Shown here one piece after another: positions 46,880 to 56,145 of a stretch of DNA of 64,000 bases. The position numbers were made by a program, and so were the translations under genes. Source of the stretch: Phycisphaerales bacterium. Its GTDB lineage: Bacteria > Planctomycetota > Phycisphaerae > Phycisphaerales > UBA1924. The stretch's first letter is position 1. The number at the start of each line of letters is the position of its first letter. The stretch spans positions 1-64,000 of the forward strand of contig JADYYE010000130.1 of the NCBI GenBank assembly GCA_020853815.1. Direction: 5' to 3'. A model generated the notes under the pieces. The model was given only the letters and a program-made list of their open reading frames with translations, had not been told where the DNA came from and made no database searches.

Positions 46880-46906
46880 CTGGAATCATCGCTGATCGCG
46901 ATCAAC

Positions 46907-47278
46907 TTATTTGGCCTTGGCCAGGGCCGCGCTCTTCGCGTCGGCGCCCATCGCCTCGAACTTGCCCACGCAGCCGGCGCAGCAGAAGCCGACCGACTGG
47001 CCGTTGAAGCTCACGGTCTTGGCGTCGGCCGGAAGGGCCTCGCCGCTCACCGGGCACTTGGTGTTCACCGGCGCCGCGCCGCCGCCCTGCTTGGCCGCCT
47101 TGGCCTTGCACGCGTCGCACATCTTGCCGTCCTTGCAGTCCGGGCAAGCCTTGTCCGTGCACGCCGCCGTGTCCTTGCACTCCGCGCCGTCTTTGCACTC
47201 GCCCTTGTTGCTGTTCACCGAGCACGCCGCCAGGCTCATCGCGCTGACCGCGGCCAACATCGCAAAGATCTTCTTCAT
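46907..47278 (-). CDS. Cys-rich lipoprotein with YHS/TRASH-like metal-binding domain
   Basis: The 123-residue protein starts at ATG 47278 with a lipoprotein signal peptide and lipobox SLAAC at 15-19. A Cys/Lys-rich segment (ECKDGAECKD, CPDCKDGKMCDACK) is followed by CPVSGEALPADAKTVSFNG and FCCAGCVGKFEA, which matches the YHS/TRASH pattern of small heavy-metal-binding domains. It probably binds copper or another soft metal at the outer face of the membrane. The gene is monocistronic with its own terminator. Confidence 0.78.
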   Translation of the reverse strand: MKKIFAMLAAVSAMSLAACSVNSNKGECKDGAECKDTAACTDKACPDCKDGKMCDACKAKAAKQGGGAAPVNTKCPVSGEALPADAKTVSFNGQSVGFCCAGCVGKFEAMGADAKSAALAKAK

Positions 47279-47604
47279 TCGCGTTCCTTCCAGGTCTTCT
47301 AGATGCGTCCGCCGGCCCGCACGAGCCGGTCAATTCCCACAATCAGCATTCTACGCCGCCGCACCGACCTTTGTTCGCACACCCCGCCCCAGCCAACCTC
47401 ACCCCGACCACCTCGGCTTCATCGGCCGCCTCGCGTTTGATCGTGATTTGTTCGGCCTCTCAAATCCGTCTCTATATCTCTCCGCCTTGCGCGTTGTTTG
47501 TCGTGCGCTTGGTCTCCGTCGAGCAAGCTGGGGCACGAGTCGAAGCGCGGCGGGTCGCCCGCGACAGCAGTGCTCCTCGCACACGCGCCACCCCGCACGC
47601 CCCC
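47279..47604. other. 326-bp intergenic region
   Basis: No supported gene, hairpin or repeat is seen apart from the ribosome binding site of the lipoprotein gene at the left end. Confidence 0.4.
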
Positions 47605-48420
47605 TCAACTCGTGTGCTCAACGCGCCTCTTCAGCGCGCCCACTCCGCGCGCCCGCGCCTCGCCGCATTCCGGGCAGCGCTCGATCGCGGCCGCGCCGAA
47701 CTCATACCCGCACGCGACACATTGCCCGCGCGCGATGCGCCGGGCCGCACGCCGCCGCCACGCGCCGATCGTGACCGACGGCAGGGCGTTGAGTGTGATC
47801 GCAAGAACGCCGAGCGAGAGCGCGTTGTGGAGAAAACCCCATGGATACACCAGCGTCTTCGTCCATTCGTCGAGCGGCAAGGGCCGCGTACCGAACTTTT
47901 CGTTGGCCGTCTCGTTCCACAGCCGCACACAATCGAGCGCGGCGCGCTTCGTCGCTCCGTCAACCGGCGCACCCGAGAGCTCGCCAGGCCGCAGGAGTTC
48001 CACTCGCACCCACTCGGTTCGGGATCTCCACGTTGGCGCGTACGTCCATCGTGATGACCAATCGGTCCCGCTTAGGACGCGAAAGCAAGTGTTCTCTTCG
48101 TCCTTGACCGCCGCCAGAATGTCGCCCCAGCTCGAGACCTCCACATGCATGACTTCGAGCGGTGACCCATCCCGGTGGTCGACCACAAACGCCTCTCTCA
48201 TGTAGATCTGAGGATTCTTGCCAAGGTCGATCAACAGAAAGTAACGGATCGCCTGTCCGACAGCGGACGATCTCGCGTCCCGTCTCCCCGCGATACACCA
48301 CAAGTCACCCGCGAAATACAACAGCCCCACCAACACAACCCACGGCCTGCGCGCCGCCCGGAGCCCGCGTGCGAGCCGTGCCGCGATGCGCGAAACAAGT
48401 TTGGTTCCTCGCTCGTTCAT
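47605..48420 (-). CDS. Two-helix membrane protein with C-terminal zinc ribbon
   Basis: The ATG at 48420 overlaps the previous stop (ATGA), so translation is coupled to the gene at 48417. The 271-residue protein has a membrane helix at about 27-47, a soluble region of about 150 residues containing two SSW and SRW segments, a second membrane helix (NALSLGVLAITLNALPSVTI), and a ribbon CVACGYEF then CPECG near the C-terminus. The layout copies that of the upstream gene: helix, exterior domain, helix, cytoplasmic ribbon. The function is unknown. Confidence 0.75.
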   Translation of the reverse strand: MNERGTKLVSRIAARLARGLRAARRPWVVLVGLLYFAGDLWCIAGRRDARSSAVGQAIRYFLLIDLGKNPQIYMREAFVVDHRDGSPLEVMHVEVSSWGDILAAVKDEENTCFRVLSGTDWSSRWTYAPTWRSRTEWVRVELLRPGELSGAPVDGATKRAALDCVRLWNETANEKFGTRPLPLDEWTKTLVYPWGFLHNALSLGVLAITLNALPSVTIGAWRRRAARRIARGQCVACGYEFGAAAIERCPECGEARARGVGALKRRVEHTS

Positions 48421-49142
48421 GCGTGCTCGCCCGGCTGTTCTCGACTCGGTTGCTCGGTCGCCGCCGTGATTGCGTCGCACGGGATGAACTCGCCGCACTC
48501 CGGGCACGACTCCTGTTGCAATCCCGCGATCGAGTATTCGCACTTCGGACACACGCCGCGCCGAAGCCGTTCGATCCACGCGCGCTCGCGTGCCGCGGCG
48601 CGAGCCTCGTAGACAAAGCGCACGATCGAAAGCGGCACTGTCACGATCAGCAGGAGAAGCAGCGCGTTGAACGCCACTCCCGGCCACGAGATGTGCCAGT
48701 CCATGTGCGGGTCGGAGATCATGCCGACATGGCCCGTGTTCAGGCTCCACTGATACAACGCCTCTTGGATCTCGGCAAGGTCCTTCGCCGAGGCCGGGGC
48801 CATTCCGGGAAAGACGTACGCCGAGATTCTGGTCTGCCTCCGCTCGACGAATGTCCCGGGTGCAACCTCAGAGCCCCGACCTCGAATCACGTTCACCGAA
48901 AAGACACGCGACGATGGCGTCGTGCCCAGCGACTCCGCGACGCTCCAATTTGGATCAGCGAGCGTGAACGCGACTAACAGCGACCCGTTCTGCTCATACA
49001 CCATGAAGGGCAGCGGCGTTGGGCCGGTGCGGCCACGACCCGGAGCGCCCAGCACCATGAGATAAAACAACACAATCGCCGCCACGATGCCCCAGCCGGG
49101 CCGCGGCAACCACCTCACCCACCTTGGCATCTTCGCGTCCAT
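48417..49142 (-). CDS. Two-helix membrane protein with C-terminal zinc ribbon (paralogous layout)
   Basis: The ATG at 49142 gives 241 residues. A membrane helix at about 14-33 (GIVAAIVLFYLMVLG), an exterior domain of about 120 residues, a second helix (GVAFNALLLLLIVTVPLSIV) and the ribbon CPKCEYSIAGL then CPECG follow each other exactly as in the downstream gene. The pair probably forms a complex in the membrane. The gene is divergent from gatC. The function is unknown. Confidence 0.75.
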   Translation of the reverse strand: MDAKMPRWVRWLPRPGWGIVAAIVLFYLMVLGAPGRGRTGPTPLPFMVYEQNGSLLVAFTLADPNWSVAESLGTTPSSRVFSVNVIRGRGSEVAPGTFVERRQTRISAYVFPGMAPASAKDLAEIQEALYQWSLNTGHVGMISDPHMDWHISWPGVAFNALLLLLIVTVPLSIVRFVYEARAAARERAWIERLRRGVCPKCEYSIAGLQQESCPECGEFIPCDAITAATEQPSREQPGEHA

Positions 49143-49221
49143 GGCCTCACCGGATCGCCAGCCTACACGTTGTACGCGTCCGGCGCGGGGAGGTTGCTCC
49201 GCCCCGCGTACCATCCCGCCG

Positions 49222-49533
49222 ATGCACGAGCACCCCATCTCCATCGAGCATGTCCGGAAGATCGCCGCCCTCTCGCGCCTGGCGATCACCGACGACGAGG
49301 CCGCGGCGTATCAGCACGACCTCGCCAAGGTGCTGGGATACATCGATCGCCTGAGCCGGCTCGATCTCTCGGGCGTGGAGCCCCTGGTCAACGTCGGCGA
49401 CGTGCGCGACCGCACCCGCGCCGACGAGCCGGGCCCGACGCTCCCCACGCGCTCGCTCTTGGACATGGCGCCCGAATCGTTCGAGGGCTTCGTCAAGATT
49501 CCCAAGGTGCAGGGCGACGGGGGTGGCGCGTGA
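49222..49533 (+). CDS. gatC: Asp/Glu-tRNA(Asn/Gln) amidotransferase subunit C
   Basis: The 103-residue protein starts at ATG 49222. It has the GatC features IEHVRKIAALSRLAITDDE, then VLGYIDRLSRLDLSGVEPL and a C-terminal VKIPKV. GatC clamps GatA to GatB in the amidotransferase that turns Asp-tRNA(Asn) or Glu-tRNA(Gln) into the amide form. Its stop overlaps the gatA GTG start by four bases. Confidence 0.93.
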   Translation: MHEHPISIEHVRKIAALSRLAITDDEAAAYQHDLAKVLGYIDRLSRLDLSGVEPLVNVGDVRDRTRADEPGPTLPTRSLLDMAPESFEGFVKIPKVQGDGGGA

Positions 49534-51008
49534 GGTCGGCCCGCGACATCGCCCGCGCCGTCGCGGCACGGGAGATCACCGCCGAGAGCGTGACGCGCGA
49601 ATCGCTGGGCGTCATCGACCGCGACAACGCGCGCCTCAACGCGTTCACCCAGGTCTTTCACGATTTCGCGCTCGCGCAGGCGCGGCGCGTCGACGCCGAC
49701 ATCGCGTCGGGCAAGCCGGCCGGCCCGCTCGCCGGCGTTCCGATCGCGCTCAAGGACAACATCTGCCTCTCGCACGGCAAGACGACCTGCGCCTCGCGCC
49801 TGCTCGAGCACTACCACAGCCCATTCGACGCGACCGCGGCACGAAAACTCATCGACGCCGGCGCGGTGATCGTCGGCAAAGCCAACCTCGACGAATACGC
49901 GATGGGCTCGAGCACGGAGCACTCGATCTTCGGCCCGACGCGCAACCCGCACGACCTGTCGCGCGTGCCCGGCGGAAGCTCGGGCGGTTCCGCCGCCGCC
50001 GTCGCCGGCGGGATGGTGCCCATCGCTATCGGCTCCGACACCGGCGGCTCGATCCGCCAGCCCGCGGCGTTCTGCGGCCTGGTCGGCGTGAAGCCGACCT
50101 ATGGACGCGTGTCGCGCTTCGGTCTGGTCGCGTACGCGTCGAGCCTCGACCAGATCGGCCCGCTGGCGCGCGACTGCGCCGACGCGGCGCTGGTTCTTGA
50201 TGTGCTGTGCGGCAAGGACGAGCACGACGCCACCAGCGCCGACCTGCCCGGGCCGAATGCGCTCGGCACGCTCGACGAGCCCGTGCCCGAGCTGGTGCTC
50301 GGCGTGCCCACGCAGGCGTGGAGCCCCGCCAACCACGCGGGCGTGACGAGCGCGCTCAAGAACACGATCGCGGCCTGCCAGAAGCTCGGCGCGAAGATCG
50401 TCGACATCGACCTGCCGCTCTCGGACTACGCCGTTGCGGCGTACTACATCGTCGCGCCCGCCGAGGCCTCGAGCAATCTCGCGCGGTTCGACGGCGTGCG
50501 CTACGGGCGACGCGCCCAGGGCACCAAGGACCTCACCGACATGCTCTGCAAGAGCCGGCGCGAGGGCTTCGGCCCCGAGGTCCGCAAGCGCATCATGCTC
50601 GGCACGCATGTGCTCTCGAGCGGCTACTACGACGCGTACTACACCACGGCGCTGAAGGTGCGCCGGCGCGTGAAGGACGATTTCGACACCGCGTTCCGCG
50701 CGGGCTGCCACGCGGTGCTGATGCCCACCACGCCCGGGCCGGCGTTCATGATCGGCGAGAAGATCGGCGACGCGCTGGCGATGTACATGGAGGACGTGTA
50801 CACGGTCGGCATCAACCTCGCCGGTCTCCCGGCGCTCTCGATCCCCGCGGGGAGCGTGGCGGCGGACGGGGACGGAGGGGGCGCGGTGACGCTCCCGATC
50901 GGCGTGCAGCTCGTCGGGCAACCCTTCGAAGAGTCCGAACTGATGCGCATCGCGCGGATGCTGGAGTGTTCGCGCGAGTATGCGGCGGGGCGCGCGGGGG
51001 GCGTGTGA
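49530..51008 (+). CDS. gatA: Asp/Glu-tRNA(Asn/Gln) amidotransferase subunit A
   Basis: The GTG at 49530 sits in the GTGA overlap with gatC and gives 492 residues. The amidase signature is complete: KDNICLSHGKTTCAS, the Ser-cis-Ser region GGSSGGSAAAVAGGM, and SDTGGSIRQPAAFCG with VGVKPTYGRVSRFG. GatA releases ammonia from glutamine for the transamidation on GatB. No gatB lies in the window, so the subunits are split. Because glnS is present, the complex more likely serves tRNA-Asn. The next gene begins inside its stop codon. Confidence 0.95.
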   Translation: MRSARDIARAVAAREITAESVTRESLGVIDRDNARLNAFTQVFHDFALAQARRVDADIASGKPAGPLAGVPIALKDNICLSHGKTTCASRLLEHYHSPFDATAARKLIDAGAVIVGKANLDEYAMGSSTEHSIFGPTRNPHDLSRVPGGSSGGSAAAVAGGMVPIAIGSDTGGSIRQPAAFCGLVGVKPTYGRVSRFGLVAYASSLDQIGPLARDCADAALVLDVLCGKDEHDATSADLPGPNALGTLDEPVPELVLGVPTQAWSPANHAGVTSALKNTIAACQKLGAKIVDIDLPLSDYAVAAYYIVAPAEASSNLARFDGVRYGRRAQGTKDLTDMLCKSRREGFGPEVRKRIMLGTHVLSSGYYDAYYTTALKVRRRVKDDFDTAFRAGCHAVLMPTTPGPAFMIGEKIGDALAMYMEDVYTVGINLAGLPALSIPAGSVAADGDGGGAVTLPIGVQLVGQPFEESELMRIARMLECSREYAAGRAGGV

Positions 51009-51493
51009 GCGATGGGCCAACACTCCGCGAGTTGCTCGCGGCGCACGACGTTCCGTGCGACCGCTGCCGGTACAACCTGCGCGGGCAGACGGGCGAGACA
51101 TGCCCGGAGTGCGGGCGCGCGATCAACGTCGATCGCGTGCGCGCCGTGATCGAGGCCCGCGCCTGGCGCGAGCGGCGCATGCCGGGCGACAGGCTGGTCA
51201 TGGCCGGGCTGGTCGGCTCGCTGCTCGGGCTCGGCTATGCCGCGGGCGCGATCGGCACGCTGGTGCGCGTGATGATGTCGGAGCTTGCAACGCCGGTGCG
51301 CCTGGTGCTGGAGCTCACGCTCTGGCCCCTGGTCGCCGCGTATCCGCTGCTGGCGTGGGTGTACCTGACGCGAACCGCGTGGATCGAGCGGCGCTCGCGC
51401 CGCGCGAAGCTCGCGCTGGCGATCGCGGCGTGGAGCCTCGCGCCGCTCGACGTGCTGCTGGTGCTGGCGCCGCTCTTCCTGCTGGTGAGATAA
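51005..51493 (+). CDS. Zinc-ribbon membrane protein coupled to gatA
   Basis: The GTG at 51005 overlaps the gatA stop (GTGA). The 162-residue protein has an N-terminal ribbon CDRCRYNLRGQ then CPECGRAI at about 18-38 and three hydrophobic segments after it (LVMAGLVGSLLGLGYAAGAI and two more). It is a close analogue of the gene after murG at 35134. The function is unknown; its coupling to gatA is probably positional. Confidence 0.75.
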   Translation: MSDGPTLRELLAAHDVPCDRCRYNLRGQTGETCPECGRAINVDRVRAVIEARAWRERRMPGDRLVMAGLVGSLLGLGYAAGAIGTLVRVMMSELATPVRLVLELTLWPLVAAYPLLAWVYLTRTAWIERRSRRAKLALAIAAWSLAPLDVLLVLAPLFLLVR

Positions 51494-51593
51494 GAGAAGG
51501 CGCTGGGCACGAGGCGCTGGTGAAGAGAACACGCAGGGGCGACGAAATGGCATGGGAACAGGGGCTGGCGCGGGTTCGTGTCACACAGCTCGA

Positions 51594-52427
51594 TCATTTC
51601 GGCACGCGGGCAAGCACGACCCGGCGCTGATCCTCGTCCAGCACGGCGCACACCTGCAGCAGCAAGCGCTTGTGATCGTCGCCGGAAGGCTGGTGCAGCG
51701 TCGCGGTGTCGAACTCTCGCGCGATCTCCGCCAGGCGATCGTCCTGCGAACGGGACAGCACGAGCCCGCTGGTCATGGCGCGCACCAGGAGCGCTCCGCT
51801 GTTTCCAAGGCCGTCGACCGCGAGCCGGATTTCCTCGCCCAGCACCGCAAGCCGATGGCGCGCACCGATGATGGTTCTCTCGAGCGTGGTCGGCTCGCGC
51901 CCGCCGGTCGCCTGGTGGAACACGGCGTCCCAGTACTCGCGCATCATCGCGTCGAACCGGTCGCGCTCGGCCGCGCCGAGCACGGGCGAGATTTGTTCCC
52001 ACAGCGACGGGCCTTCGATCGCGGGGCGGAACGCCTGCAGCGCCGCCGCGATGATCCACGCTTGTTCCATGGCGGGCGTGCCGTCACCGGCGCCGCGCGC
52101 CCGGAGCACCAGGTCGATGTGGTCGGCGACAAGCCGATCCAGCAGTTCTCGGTGCGCGATGATGATGTGATCGACCTTGCGGCGGGTCGCTTCGTCGAGC
52201 GAGAGCTTCGCGACCGCGACGCGCTCGGGCGTGAACTCGACCGGGCGGAGATTGCCCGTCATGTCGCGTTCAACGATCGACGGATGATCGTCGCGGATCG
52301 TCGGGCCGGCGAGCGGTTGTGTCGCGGGTGGCTCGTCCGCGAGCCCGGCAGCCGCGTACAGCGCCGCCGCGCACAAGCCTGTCGCGCACAGGGCTGCCGC
52401 GCCGAATACAAGAATGTATTTCATCAT
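51594..52427 (-). CDS. Secreted helical protein, paralogue of upstream gene
   Basis: The ATG at 52427 overlaps the upstream stop (ATGA). The 277-residue protein has a signal peptide of about 30 residues. The rest is helical, with RPVEFTPERVAVAKLSLDEA near the start and a final AVLDEDQRRVVLARV. It matches the upstream protein segment by segment (TPEEAAVALLKL and GILDEQQRTAI). The ends resemble the LTxxQ motifs of Spy/CpxP-type periplasmic proteins, but this is weak. The function is unknown. Confidence 0.7.
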   Translation of the reverse strand: MMKYILVFGAAALCATGLCAAALYAAAGLADEPPATQPLAGPTIRDDHPSIVERDMTGNLRPVEFTPERVAVAKLSLDEATRRKVDHIIIAHRELLDRLVADHIDLVLRARGAGDGTPAMEQAWIIAAALQAFRPAIEGPSLWEQISPVLGAAERDRFDAMMREYWDAVFHQATGGREPTTLERTIIGARHRLAVLGEEIRLAVDGLGNSGALLVRAMTSGLVLSRSQDDRLAEIAREFDTATLHQPSGDDHKRLLLQVCAVLDEDQRRVVLARVPK

Positions 52428-53356
52428 TCACCCCGGAATCGTTTGATGATGGCGGTGCGCTGCTGCTCGTCGAGGATGCCGAGGATCTTAAGGAACAGGC
52501 CCTCGTAGCGCTTGTCGTCTTCCTTGAGCGGGGCCTCGGCCGCCTCGGAGTCGATGATCTCGCGCACGCGGGCCTTCTGCGCGTCGGAGAGGTTCAGGTC
52601 CTTGAGCACGAACTCGGCGATGAGGCGGCCCGACTTCACGCCGCGCTCGAACGCGCGCCCGATCTCGCCCACGAACGCCTGCAGCCTTTCGCCCGCGACG
52701 ATCTCGAACCGCCCGCGCTTCTTGCCGTCTTCGTTGGGGATGTTCTTGCCCTCTTCGACCAGCGCGTTCCAGTAGTTGGTGACGAGACGCTCGAACTCCG
52801 CACGCTGGTCCTCGGGGAGCAGCGCCTTGACCTGATCGAAGAGCGTGCCGTCCTTCCACACCGCGTTGAGCTTCTGGAACGCCTCGAGACCGAGCATGAG
52901 CTGGTCGCGCTTGTTGTTGGTCTTCCCCGCGGTGTCGAGCTTGGTGAGCAGGTCGAGGTTGCCGGTCACGAACTCCTCGATCGCCTTGCCGCGCCTGGCG
53001 AAGAGCGCGTCGACCCGCTCCTTGGCTTCGCCGCTGAGTTTCAGGAGCGCCACGGCCGCCTCCTCGGGCGTGGTTTCAAGACGCCGGACCGTGCCGTTGA
53101 AATCGGACGAGACCAGCGACGGCGCTGACTGCGTCGGCGCGTCGATCTTCGGGCCGCCGAGCGGATTGGCGGCGGGTTGCGACGACGGCGGGGTCGGCGG
53201 CACCTTGGCGGGTTGTTTGGATGGCGTCTCGGGCAGCGCGTTCTGAGCCAGCGCGTCGGGCACAACGCCCATCGCGGCGGCGGCCACGACGGCGAACAGC
53301 GTGATTCCCCGGGAGGGCTTGGCGGTACGTTGGAGGGACGTGCGATCGAGCTTCAT
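52424..53356 (-). CDS. Secreted helical protein with Pro/Ser/Thr linker
   Basis: The 310-residue protein from ATG 53356 has a long signal peptide (about 38 residues) and a linker rich in Pro, Ser and Thr up to about residue 75. The helical domain contains LSGEAKERVDALFARRG, LPEDQRAEFERLVTNYW and LNLSDAQKARVREI, a repeating L-xxx-Q-R/K pattern. It lies directly upstream of, and translationally coupled to, its paralogue. Both should act together in the periplasm. I do not recognise the family. Confidence 0.7.
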   Translation of the reverse strand: MKLDRTSLQRTAKPSRGITLFAVVAAAAMGVVPDALAQNALPETPSKQPAKVPPTPPSSQPAANPLGGPKIDAPTQSAPSLVSSDFNGTVRRLETTPEEAAVALLKLSGEAKERVDALFARRGKAIEEFVTGNLDLLTKLDTAGKTNNKRDQLMLGLEAFQKLNAVWKDGTLFDQVKALLPEDQRAEFERLVTNYWNALVEEGKNIPNEDGKKRGRFEIVAGERLQAFVGEIGRAFERGVKSGRLIAEFVLKDLNLSDAQKARVREIIDSEAAEAPLKEDDKRYEGLFLKILGILDEQQRTAIIKRFRGE

Positions 53357-53462
53357 GCAGCACCCCGCGTGAATGGACCCATGTGAAGCCTTGGGAACCG
53401 CGCCGACGCGATTTCATTGTCCGCTGTGAGGCTCGCGTTCGCAAGGTGAATCGACGCGGGGC

Positions 53463-53505
53463 ACTCACCACGGAGGGACACGGTGGGGCACGGAGGGGAC
53501 GAGCA
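53463..53505 (+). repeat. Low-complexity ACGGAGGG-type spacer
   Basis: CACCACGGAGGGACACGG and GGGGCACGGAGGGG repeat the motif found near 62563, between two genes on the reverse strand. Confidence 0.45.
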
Positions 53506-53571
53506 CCACAACACGCCGGCGCAGACCGCCGGGCCACCCAAGAACCCTCGCTCGCGCTTCGGGCTCGTGGG

Positions 53572-53823
53572 TCAGAACCTCGTCACCCAGAAGAGCATCG
53601 CGCCAAGGACGAGCGCGATCGCCACGACGATCCAGACGGGCGAGCGCTGGTCCGCGGGGTCGCCGATGGCGTGCCCGCACTTCCAGCAGATCTCGACGTC
53701 GTCGTGAATCTCCGTGCCGCAGGCCGGGCACGACGTGGTCACGCCCGAGAAGCGATCAATGTCGTCGGTGGATGGTCCGTCGTCGAGGGGTTGTGTGCCA
53801 CGCCGCCGCGTGTTGCCGGCCAT
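53572..53823 (-). CDS. Small zinc-ribbon membrane protein, 83 aa
   Basis: The ATG at 53823 gives 83 residues with a ribbon CPACGTEIHDDVEICWKCG at about 32-50 and a C-terminal helix (WIVVAIALVLGAMLFWV). It is a tail-anchored type of ribbon protein, differing from the other four in ribbon form and order. The function is unknown. Confidence 0.7.
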   Translation of the reverse strand: MAGNTRRRGTQPLDDGPSTDDIDRFSGVTTSCPACGTEIHDDVEICWKCGHAIGDPADQRSPVWIVVAIALVLGAMLFWVTRF

Positions 53824-53855
53824 GCGGGAAGTTTACCACGCGGTGTTGCGTGCGC

Positions 53856-54401
53856 CTAATCAATCGCGGCGGCCCAGCCGAGGGCGTCGGCCTTGATGAG
53901 GAGCAGGAGACCCACGCCTCCGGTTATCACACCGACCACCGAGAACCACGCGGCGCGGCGGCGTTCCCGCCCCCGACGCAGCGTCGCGGGGTCCGCCGCA
54001 ACGTCGGGCAAGGGAACACAGCGGCACGACGCGATCGCGCCGACCAAGTGTCGTGCCGCCAGAACGCCGATGCAGACATAACTCAGCAGGCGCGTTATGC
54101 CGAAGGGCGTGGGCGCGATCCAGCAGACAACGGACAGGGCGGCCAGAACAAGGGCGGCTTTCGACCCGGGGAAGGACATTCGTGCCGCCGCGACGCACCC
54201 GATGAAGCACGCAGCGGCCCCGGCGAACAATGGCGTGCCAATGCGTTGGTGCTCCGCGGGCGAGTTGTCGAGCGAGGCCAGATGCCGGAAGAGAAACCAC
54301 AGGCCGACGCCGGAGAGCGCGAGAACGGCGAGCACGCCCGCGGCCAGGCGCGGATCGAAGCGGAAGCCCGGCTTGTCCGCGGGTGACTGGACGCTGGTCA
54401 T
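53856..54401 (-). CDS. Multi-pass membrane protein, 181 aa, unknown
   Basis: The ATG at 54401 gives 181 residues with about five hydrophobic segments (LAAGVLAVLALSGVGLWFLF; GVITGGVGLLLLI at the end). There is no zinc ribbon. It lies 21 nt downstream of the SpoVR gene and 32 nt upstream of the ribbon gene on the same strand, so the three may share a transcript. Confidence 0.65.
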   Translation of the reverse strand: MTSVQSPADKPGFRFDPRLAAGVLAVLALSGVGLWFLFRHLASLDNSPAEHQRIGTPLFAGAAACFIGCVAAARMSFPGSKAALVLAALSVVCWIAPTPFGITRLLSYVCIGVLAARHLVGAIASCRCVPLPDVAADPATLRRGRERRRAAWFSVVGVITGGVGLLLLIKADALGWAAAID

Positions 54402-54422
54402 GCACGTCTCCGACGTGTGAGC

Positions 54423-55958
54423 CTACACGATCATGTGGGCCGGCGGCGGGGTGTCCTCGCTCACGCGCTCCTTCTTCGGGCGATCGTCGGGCTGTTCGAG
54501 CGAGACGAGGTACATCTCCTCGTTGATGCGCGCCTGCAGGTGCACCGGACGCCCCCAGAGCAGGCGGAGCGAGCGGAGGACCTCGACGGCCTTGCCCGCG
54601 TCGACCTCCAGCCCGCTGAAGCGGTGCGCCAGGAAGAGCTCGCCGCGGTTCAGGTAGTTGGCGTCGACGACGTAGATGAACGGCTGGCCCATGTTGGTCA
54701 GGTGGTGGAGCAGCGTGGTCTTGACGCGCTGGAAATCGCGCGACACGACCTTCAGCTCGCCGGTCTGGGGGTCGCGCTTGTGCTGGTACATGCGGTGCTT
54801 CTCGACGAACTCGGGCGTGAGGAATTCGTCGATGAAGTTGACGTCGTTGTAGATGCGACGCACCTCGAAGATCTTGTCGCGTCCCTTCATGGACTTGTCG
54901 TCGAAGCGCTCCTTGGCGCCGATGGAGTCGAGTCGCTCCCACGCCGGGCCGTGCTGCCCCATGTTCCAGCGGCGTTCGATGTCCTTGTACAGCTCGACGC
55001 CGATCTTGTAGGGGTTGAAGCCGCCCGGCGGCATGTGGACAACGCCCGAGTGCTGGTCGGCGTAGTGGACGATCTCTCGGGCCTCCAGGAAGTGCTGGGT
55101 CATGAGCTTGGAGTGCCAGTAGGTGGCCCATCCCTCGTTCATGATCTTGGTCATGCCCTGGGGCGAGAAGTAGTACGCCTCGTCGCGGATGATCGAGAGG
55201 ATGTCCTGCTGCCACTCTTCGAGCGGCGCGTAGCGCAGCAGGAACTGGAGAACGTCGCGCGTCGGCTCCTTGGGGAACTTGGCCTTGGCGGCCTTCTGCT
55301 TCTCTTCGTGCTCGCGGCGCTGGCGCTCCATCTCCGCGCGCGGGTTGACGAACGGGTCCATGTAGTCCTTGGCGGGCAGGCGGTCGGGCGTGAAGGCCTC
55401 GGGCTCGCGCGCCTTGCCGGCGTACGCCTCGCGCTGCACGAACATCGAGTGCGGGTCGATCAGGTGCTCGATCGTGAGGCACAGGTCAAGGAATCGCTCG
55501 ACGGTGTCCTGGCCCTGGCGCTCCACGTGGCGGCGCACGCGCGTCGCGTGGTTGGCCATCTGGTCCATCATCTTGCGGTCGGTCTTGCCGAACCAGAAGT
55601 TGTTCTTGAAGAAATCGGCGTGTCCATAGACGTGGGCCATCACGAGCTTCTGATCGGTGACGGCGTTGGACTCTTGCAGGTAGGCGTAGCAGGGCTCGTT
55701 GTTGATGACCATCTCGTAGATGCGCCCGAGCCCGTAGGCGTCGCGCTTGCTCAGGCGCTCGTACTCCATGCCCCACTTCCAGTGCGGGAAGCGGGTGGGG
55801 AAGCCGCCGTACGCGGCAATCTGGTTCATGGTGTCGAAGGGAAGAACCTCGAAGACGACTTCGGGGAAGTCCAGGCCGTATTCGGCGGCCTTGGCCTTGA
55901 TGCGCTGCATGTGGTCGAGCAGCTCGCGGGAGAGATCGGTGTTGGGGGTGCTGGGCAT
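54423..55958 (-). CDS. SpoVR family protein
   Basis: The 511-residue protein starts at ATG 55958. Segments such as EVLPFDTMNQIAAYGGFPTR, FPHWKWGMEYERL, YEMVINNEPCYAYL, MAHVYGHADFFKNN and EGWATYWHSKLM are those of SpoVR/YcgB proteins. In enterobacteria and others SpoVR stands with a YeaH/YhbH protein and the kinase PrkA; here neither is present in the window. The biochemical function is not established in general; roles in stress and sporulation-like survival have been proposed. The length is normal. Confidence 0.93.
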   Translation of the reverse strand: MPSTPNTDLSRELLDHMQRIKAKAAEYGLDFPEVVFEVLPFDTMNQIAAYGGFPTRFPHWKWGMEYERLSKRDAYGLGRIYEMVINNEPCYAYLQESNAVTDQKLVMAHVYGHADFFKNNFWFGKTDRKMMDQMANHATRVRRHVERQGQDTVERFLDLCLTIEHLIDPHSMFVQREAYAGKAREPEAFTPDRLPAKDYMDPFVNPRAEMERQRREHEEKQKAAKAKFPKEPTRDVLQFLLRYAPLEEWQQDILSIIRDEAYYFSPQGMTKIMNEGWATYWHSKLMTQHFLEAREIVHYADQHSGVVHMPPGGFNPYKIGVELYKDIERRWNMGQHGPAWERLDSIGAKERFDDKSMKGRDKIFEVRRIYNDVNFIDEFLTPEFVEKHRMYQHKRDPQTGELKVVSRDFQRVKTTLLHHLTNMGQPFIYVVDANYLNRGELFLAHRFSGLEVDAGKAVEVLRSLRLLWGRPVHLQARINEEMYLVSLEQPDDRPKKERVSEDTPPPAHMIV

Positions 55959-56145
55959 GGCACACCAGTTATCGGCGCTTCCGGGGGTCTATTCGAGCAA
56001 GGCCCGGCCAGAGGTTCGCAAATCGCGCCGCACGTCCTCACCCGGCAGGCCCGAGAAAAGGGGGTCTTCCGCCTCCCGGCACGGTTTTCGCAACCGGCGC
56101 GCGTCTGGCCCATAGGATTCCCCGCACTCGAAACGGAGGAATCCC

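Noticed and set aside
45786-46895. Plus-strand frame opposite the Kelch-like gene
   Set aside because: Repeats simply mirror the Kelch repeats; composition is Arg/Pro/His-rich without domains.
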